From Petrimonas sp. (GTDB lineage Bacteria > Bacteroidota > Bacteroidia > Bacteroidales > Dysgonomonadaceae): a DNA stretch of 64,000 bases. Below are positions 61,065 through 64,000 of this stretch, one piece after another (position 1 is the first letter of the stretch; every line of letters starts with the position of its first letter). Location of the stretch: the NCBI GenBank assembly GCA_012839475.1, contig DUNG01000007.1:124001-188000 (forward strand), written 5' to 3'. Under the pieces are notes generated by a model. It saw nothing but the letters and a program-made list of their open reading frames with translations. It was not told where the DNA came from and searched no databases. The position numbers and the translations under genes are program-made.

Positions 61065-61096
61065 CAAATATAGCGCAAAGTTTAATGAAAAACAAA
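61065..61096 (-). promoter_or_regulatory. Promoter of the DUF4890 gene
   Basis: On minus: TTTG (61096-61093), 20 nt, TATATTTG (61072-61065). Both boxes and the spacing fit the Bacteroidetes consensus. The leader would be ~53 nt. Confidence 0.65.
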
Positions 61097-61198
61097 TCTT
61101 TTTTCGATTTAAGAGTCACATTTACAGTCTTTTATGGTTTAAAAACAGGGCTTGGTCGATGCAAATAGCCCTTTGGTCGATTAAAAGCGGCGGTTCGT

Positions 61199-62131
61199 CT
61201 AAAAGAACGGCTCGCGGGGGTATCTCTCCTCGACTTTGCTGAAGAGGTAGGAAGCCACGGTACCCACGATAAAGAGAACCGCGCAAAAGAGTAGCGAGCC
61301 CACGAAACTTAGTTCCGCTGCCGAGAGGCCTTCCAGGGTGAACGCGGGAAAGACCACGGTGGGGAAGATAGCCAGGGAAGAGCCTATCACCATCCCCAAG
61401 ATAAAGTGGTACATACCTGAGTAATGATTCTTAAAGAGCCAGGCCGCCGCCTTGGCGAACAGCAACACGCAGACGATGAAGCCGATGGCAAGGGGGATGA
61501 TGACCCCGAAGTCGAAATCCTTGATGCCGATTGCCATTTTATCGTATAGCCCAAAATATATCAGGAAGTTGGAGGGGCTCATGCCGGGAACGATCAGTCC
61601 CAACCCCATAAGAAGACCCGAACCGAGCCATACCATCAGGTTGGGTGTAACCTCGGTGAGTTGCCGTCCCCCCAGCAGCATCAGCGTGAAGATGGCCAGG
61701 GTGGAGAGTATCAGGATAAGGATGCTCGATCTCCCACGACCCTGCATGCCGGCCGTTTTGTAGAGCGAGGGGAAGGTGCCGGCCACGAAGCCGACGAAGA
61801 GGCAGACGAATTGGGCGGCGTACTTACCGAACGCTTTTTCTACCACGATGGCGAAGAGGACGATGCCGATAGCGGCACCGATGCCCACGGGAAGAAAGTA
61901 AAGCACGTTTTTAAGGAACTTATAGCGGATGTTGGCCAGGAAGCGAATCAGCGGGTTGTAAATCCCGAAGATAACCGCTAATACCCCTCCCGACAGCCCG
62001 GGTAGGATAAAGCCGATACCTACCAGGGCACCTTTAACGAGGCGAATAAACCAATCGACGACCGGTCGGATCTTTCGGGGTGATACAGGTTCTGTGTTTC
62101 GTTCCGTGTGCTGTTCTTCGCACCGTTCCAT
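61199..62131 (-). CDS. DUF368 membrane protein (PopT-type undecaprenyl-phosphate translocase family)
   Basis: A 310-residue polytopic membrane protein with about eight to nine TMs and the internal-repeat signature of DUF368: GFILPGLSGGVLAVIFGIY (~38-56) and its partner GLIVPGMSPSNFLIYFGLY (~176-194). Members of DUF368 were recently shown to recycle undecaprenyl phosphate across the membrane (PopT), with DedA proteins as functional partners. The likely role here is returning the lipid carrier for wall and glycan synthesis. A soluble charged N-terminus of ~25 residues is present. It lies 15 bp downstream of the HerA-like gene. Confidence 0.9.
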   Translation of the reverse strand: MERCEEQHTERNTEPVSPRKIRPVVDWFIRLVKGALVGIGFILPGLSGGVLAVIFGIYNPLIRFLANIRYKFLKNVLYFLPVGIGAAIGIVLFAIVVEKAFGKYAAQFVCLFVGFVAGTFPSLYKTAGMQGRGRSSILILILSTLAIFTLMLLGGRQLTEVTPNLMVWLGSGLLMGLGLIVPGMSPSNFLIYFGLYDKMAIGIKDFDFGVIIPLAIGFIVCVLLFAKAAAWLFKNHYSGMYHFILGMVIGSSLAIFPTVVFPAFTLEGLSAAELSFVGSLLFCAVLFIVGTVASYLFSKVEERYPREPFF

Positions 62132-62146
62132 GTTTCGTTTATTCTG

Positions 62147-63682
62147 CTATTTTTTAGATAACGCGCCAAAGATACCGCGGGTGATGCTTCTCCCTATCTG
62201 GTAGCTGATCTGTCGTTTGGTGCTTTTACCCACCTGGTCGATGAACTCGCCCAAGATGCCTCGATCGGCTTTCCTTTGCCGTGCTTCGGCCCGTTTCACC
62301 CTCTCCGCTTCAAGCGCCGCTTTTTGGGCCTCTTTCTGTTGACGGATGCGCTCTTTCTCTTCTTCCGCGCGCTTTCTCTCCTCTTCTAGCAACTCCTGTT
62401 TCTTGGAGAGGATCTCATAGGCCGACTCCCGGTCGATGTAGTTTTCGTACACCCCGTAGATGAGCGAGCTTCGGATCAGTTGATCCCTTTCGCCCACGGT
62501 GATGGGGCCAATCTGTCCCTGTGGGGGCAGGATATTGGCACGCTCTACCATCTGCGGTGCCCCTTTCTCATCTAAGAACGAGACAAGTGCCTCACCGGTG
62601 TTGAGTTGGGTAATCGCCTCCACGGTATCGAACGCGGGGTTGGTACGGAACGTGTTGGCCGCCACGCGGACCGCCTTCTGGTCGTTGGGCGTGTAAGCTC
62701 GTAGGGCGTGCTGTATCCGGTTACCCAACTGCCCGAGTATAGCTGGTGGTATATCCGCCGGGTTTTGCGTGCAGAAGTAAACACCTACCCCTTTGGAGCG
62801 GATGAGCCGCACGATTTGCTCCACCTTTTCCAGCAGCGAGGAGGGCATATCGTTGAACAGCAGGTGAGCCTCGTCGAAGAAAAAGATCAGTTTCGGCTTA
62901 TCAAGGTCGCCCACTTCGGGCAGGGTTTCGTATAGGTCGTCGAGCAGCCACAAGAGGAAGGTGGTGTATACCCGCGGGGAGCTCATCAGTTTATCTGCGG
63001 CTAAAATGTTGATCACCCCTTTGCCCTGTTCCGTCTGGATGAAATCGGTTATCTCCAGATCCGGCTCACCGAAGAATTTATCCGCTCCCTCGCTCTCCAG
63101 CCGCATCAGCCCCCGTTGAATGGCGCCGATGCTGGCGGGGGAGATGTTGCCGTATTTAGTGGTGAATTCTCGCCGGTTATCGCCGATGAACTGCAGCATC
63201 TTTTGCAGGTCTTTCAGGTCGATTAGCAACAGGTCGTTATCGTCCGCGATACGGAAGGCCATCGTGAGGATGGCGCCTTGTGTCTCGTTCAGGTTGAGTA
63301 GCCGTTCCAGCAGCAGGGGACCCATGGAGGTAACGGTGGTTCGCACCGGGTGTCCCTGTTCGCCAAACACGTCCCAGAAACGCACCGGGAAGGGCTTGTA
63401 CTCGAACCCCTTTTCATGGAGGTTGTACTGCTCCACCCGTTTGTTGACGCTCTCCTTGTTGCCCCCTATCTTGGCCACCCCGGAGAGGTCGCCCTTCATA
63501 TCGGCGGCGAACACGGGCACCCCCATGTCGCTAAATGTTTCGGAGAGGGTTTGCAGCGTGACTGTTTTTCCCGTTCCGGTAGCACCGGTGATAAGGCCGT
63601 GGCGGTTTGCCATGCGGGGAACCAGGCATACCTCCTTTTCGTCGTTGATGGCTATAAAAGCATGATGGTTGTTGTCGAACAT
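62147..63682 (-). CDS. HerA-like ATPase, DUF853 family
   Basis: A 511-residue P-loop ATPase of the FtsK/HerA superfamily. Walker A is GATGTGKT (33-40), Walker [13 protein letters not shown] (~258-269), and the sensor region includes [12 protein letters not shown] (~297-308). The last ~90 residues are a long charged coiled coil ([19 protein letters not shown]) with a basic end. The frame continues upstream through an ATAATC hexamer array coding for poly-isoleucine; ATG 63682 with [12 protein letters not shown] is the proper start. DUF853 proteins are widespread but uncharacterised; a DNA-pumping or export motor is possible. Confidence 0.9.
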   Translation of the reverse strand: MFDNNHHAFIAINDEKEVCLVPRMANRHGLITGATGTGKTVTLQTLSETFSDMGVPVFAADMKGDLSGVAKIGGNKESVNKRVEQYNLHEKGFEYKPFPVRFWDVFGEQGHPVRTTVTSMGPLLLERLLNLNETQGAILTMAFRIADDNDLLLIDLKDLQKMLQFIGDNRREFTTKYGNISPASIGAIQRGLMRLESEGADKFFGEPDLEITDFIQTEQGKGVINILAADKLMSSPRVYTTFLLWLLDDLYETLPEVGDLDKPKLIFFFDEAHLLFNDMPSSLLEKVEQIVRLIRSKGVGVYFCTQNPADIPPAILGQLGNRIQHALRAYTPNDQKAVRVAANTFRTNPAFDTVEAITQLNTGEALVSFLDEKGAPQMVERANILPPQGQIGPITVGERDQLIRSSLIYGVYENYIDRESAYEILSKKQELLEEERKRAEEEKERIRQQKEAQKAALEAERVKRAEARQRKADRGILGEFIDQVGKSTKRQISYQIGRSITRGIFGALSKK

Positions 63683-63684
63683 GG

Positions 63685-63708
63685 TGATTATGATTATGAT
63701 TATGATAT
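63685..63708 (+). repeat. Hexamer microsatellite in front of the HerA-like gene
   Basis: TGATTA occurs three times in tandem (63685-63702) and once imperfectly (TGATAT), directly upstream of the ATG at 63682 on minus, where the ribosome would bind. Confidence 0.7.
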
Positions 63709-63710
63709 GG

Positions 63711-64000
63711 TTAGTAGGCCCGTGCGAATAGTACCCGTTGCGTCGAGGGTTTGCCGGTGACCATGCATTTGCCCGGCGTTTTATCACCCTCTAATGGGAT
63801 ACAGCGGATGGTAGCTTTCGTCTCCTCCTTGATCAGTGCCTCCGTCTCGGGCGTTCCGTCCCAGTGGCACAGGAGGAATCCCCCCTTCTCGATCTCCTCT
63901 TTGAACTCGTCATAGGAGTTCACTTCTCTGGTTTGCGAATCCCGGAAATCGACCGCCTTCTTGTAGATATTCTCCTGTATCTCGTCCAGCAGTTGCTTGA
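63711..64000 (-). CDS. proS: Prolyl-tRNA synthetase, C-terminal part
   Basis: The open frame enters from the right edge and ends at TAG-type stop 63711. The 96 visible residues include [36 protein letters not shown], then [10 protein letters not shown] and the terminal VLFARAY. This is the zinc-binding-like C-terminal domain of archaeal/eukaryotic-type ProRS, the form found in many Bacteroidota. The catalytic domains lie outside the window. It ends 28 bp before the HerA-like gene start, so the two are probably cotranscribed. Confidence 0.93.
   Translation of the reverse strand, partial: KQLLDEIQENIYKKAVDFRDSQTREVNSYDEFKEEIEKGGFLLCHWDGTPETEALIKEETKATIRCIPLEGDKTPGKCMVTGKPSTQRVLFARAY

Noticed and set aside
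63683..63787. Upstream start of the HerA-like ATPase
   Set aside because: The extension encodes poly-isoleucine from the hexamer repeat and overlaps the end of proS.

Overview
The window is bacterial chromosomal DNA from a Bacteroidota, most likely Bacteroidales. Evidence: upstream regions repeatedly carry the Bacteroidetes -33/-7 promoter (TTTG, about 20 nt, TAnnTTTG) with little Shine-Dalgarno; gene types such as Porin_10, DUF4890, DUF2807/GIN, PG0541-type RND partners, four-helix-bundle (S23-like) proteins and archaeal-type ProRS; and bifunctional HisB and HisIE. A family such as Dysgonomonadaceae is only a guess. There is no prophage, conjugative element, intact insertion sequence or CRISPR array. 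The left edge cuts a secreted GH9-like protein and the right edge cuts proS.

Layout. 1-2.7 kb: GH9-like N-terminus, DUF169, nitroreductase, rubrerythrin. 3.0-20.8 kb, all on minus: one long exporter locus read as tolC, hlyD-type adaptor, FtsX permease, GIN-domain protein, one ABC ATPase, then four more large FtsX permeases, a four-helix-bundle gene and its internally deleted copy, and the truncated tail of a second ATPase. Divergently, 20.98-23.8 kb encodes an NtrC-type response regulator and its NtrB-like kinase; a near-consensus sigma-54 site and a nested inverted repeat lie in front of tolC, so this pair very probably controls the exporter. 23.8-24.4 kb is gene debris including an MFS tail. 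24.4-29 kb: YigZ, topoisomerase I with a structured leader, a split chromate transporter. 29-33.3 kb: degenerate DNA, orphan TrpB2-type synthase, malic enzyme-phosphotransacetylase fusion. 33.5-40.4 kb: TetR, TolC, adaptor, RND pump and PII-like protein. 40.5-47.6 kb: M23 peptidase, PadR-PspC pair, two tRNA-Leu genes, NAD(P)HX repair enzyme, rplU-rpmA. 47.7-55.7 kb: outer-membrane protein and the his operon hisG-D-C-B-A-F-IE, with a His-rich leader peptide and attenuator but no hisH. 55.9-60.4 kb: two small barrels, a Porin_10 porin and a solute-binding-like protein. 60.5-64 kb: DUF4890, DUF368 (undecaprenyl-phosphate carrier family), HerA-like ATPase, proS.

The least explained signal is intergenic. 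A 65-66 bp element (47185-47250, 19268-19333, 5921-5985, degenerate at 33391-33456) keeps the same three nested inverted repeats while their sequences change together, with fixed unpaired motifs between them. A related 61 bp form (3148-3208, 19348-19408, decayed at 13654-13708) is interrupted by the first form at 5884-6022. Arrays of ATT-anchored heptamers fill most gaps of the exporter locus and the hisB-hisA-hisF gaps. Both repeat types sit at deletion junctions (ATPase stub, missing hisH) and supply stop codons to neighbouring genes. This looks like a family of mobile or recombinogenic palindromic elements that is remodelling these operons.
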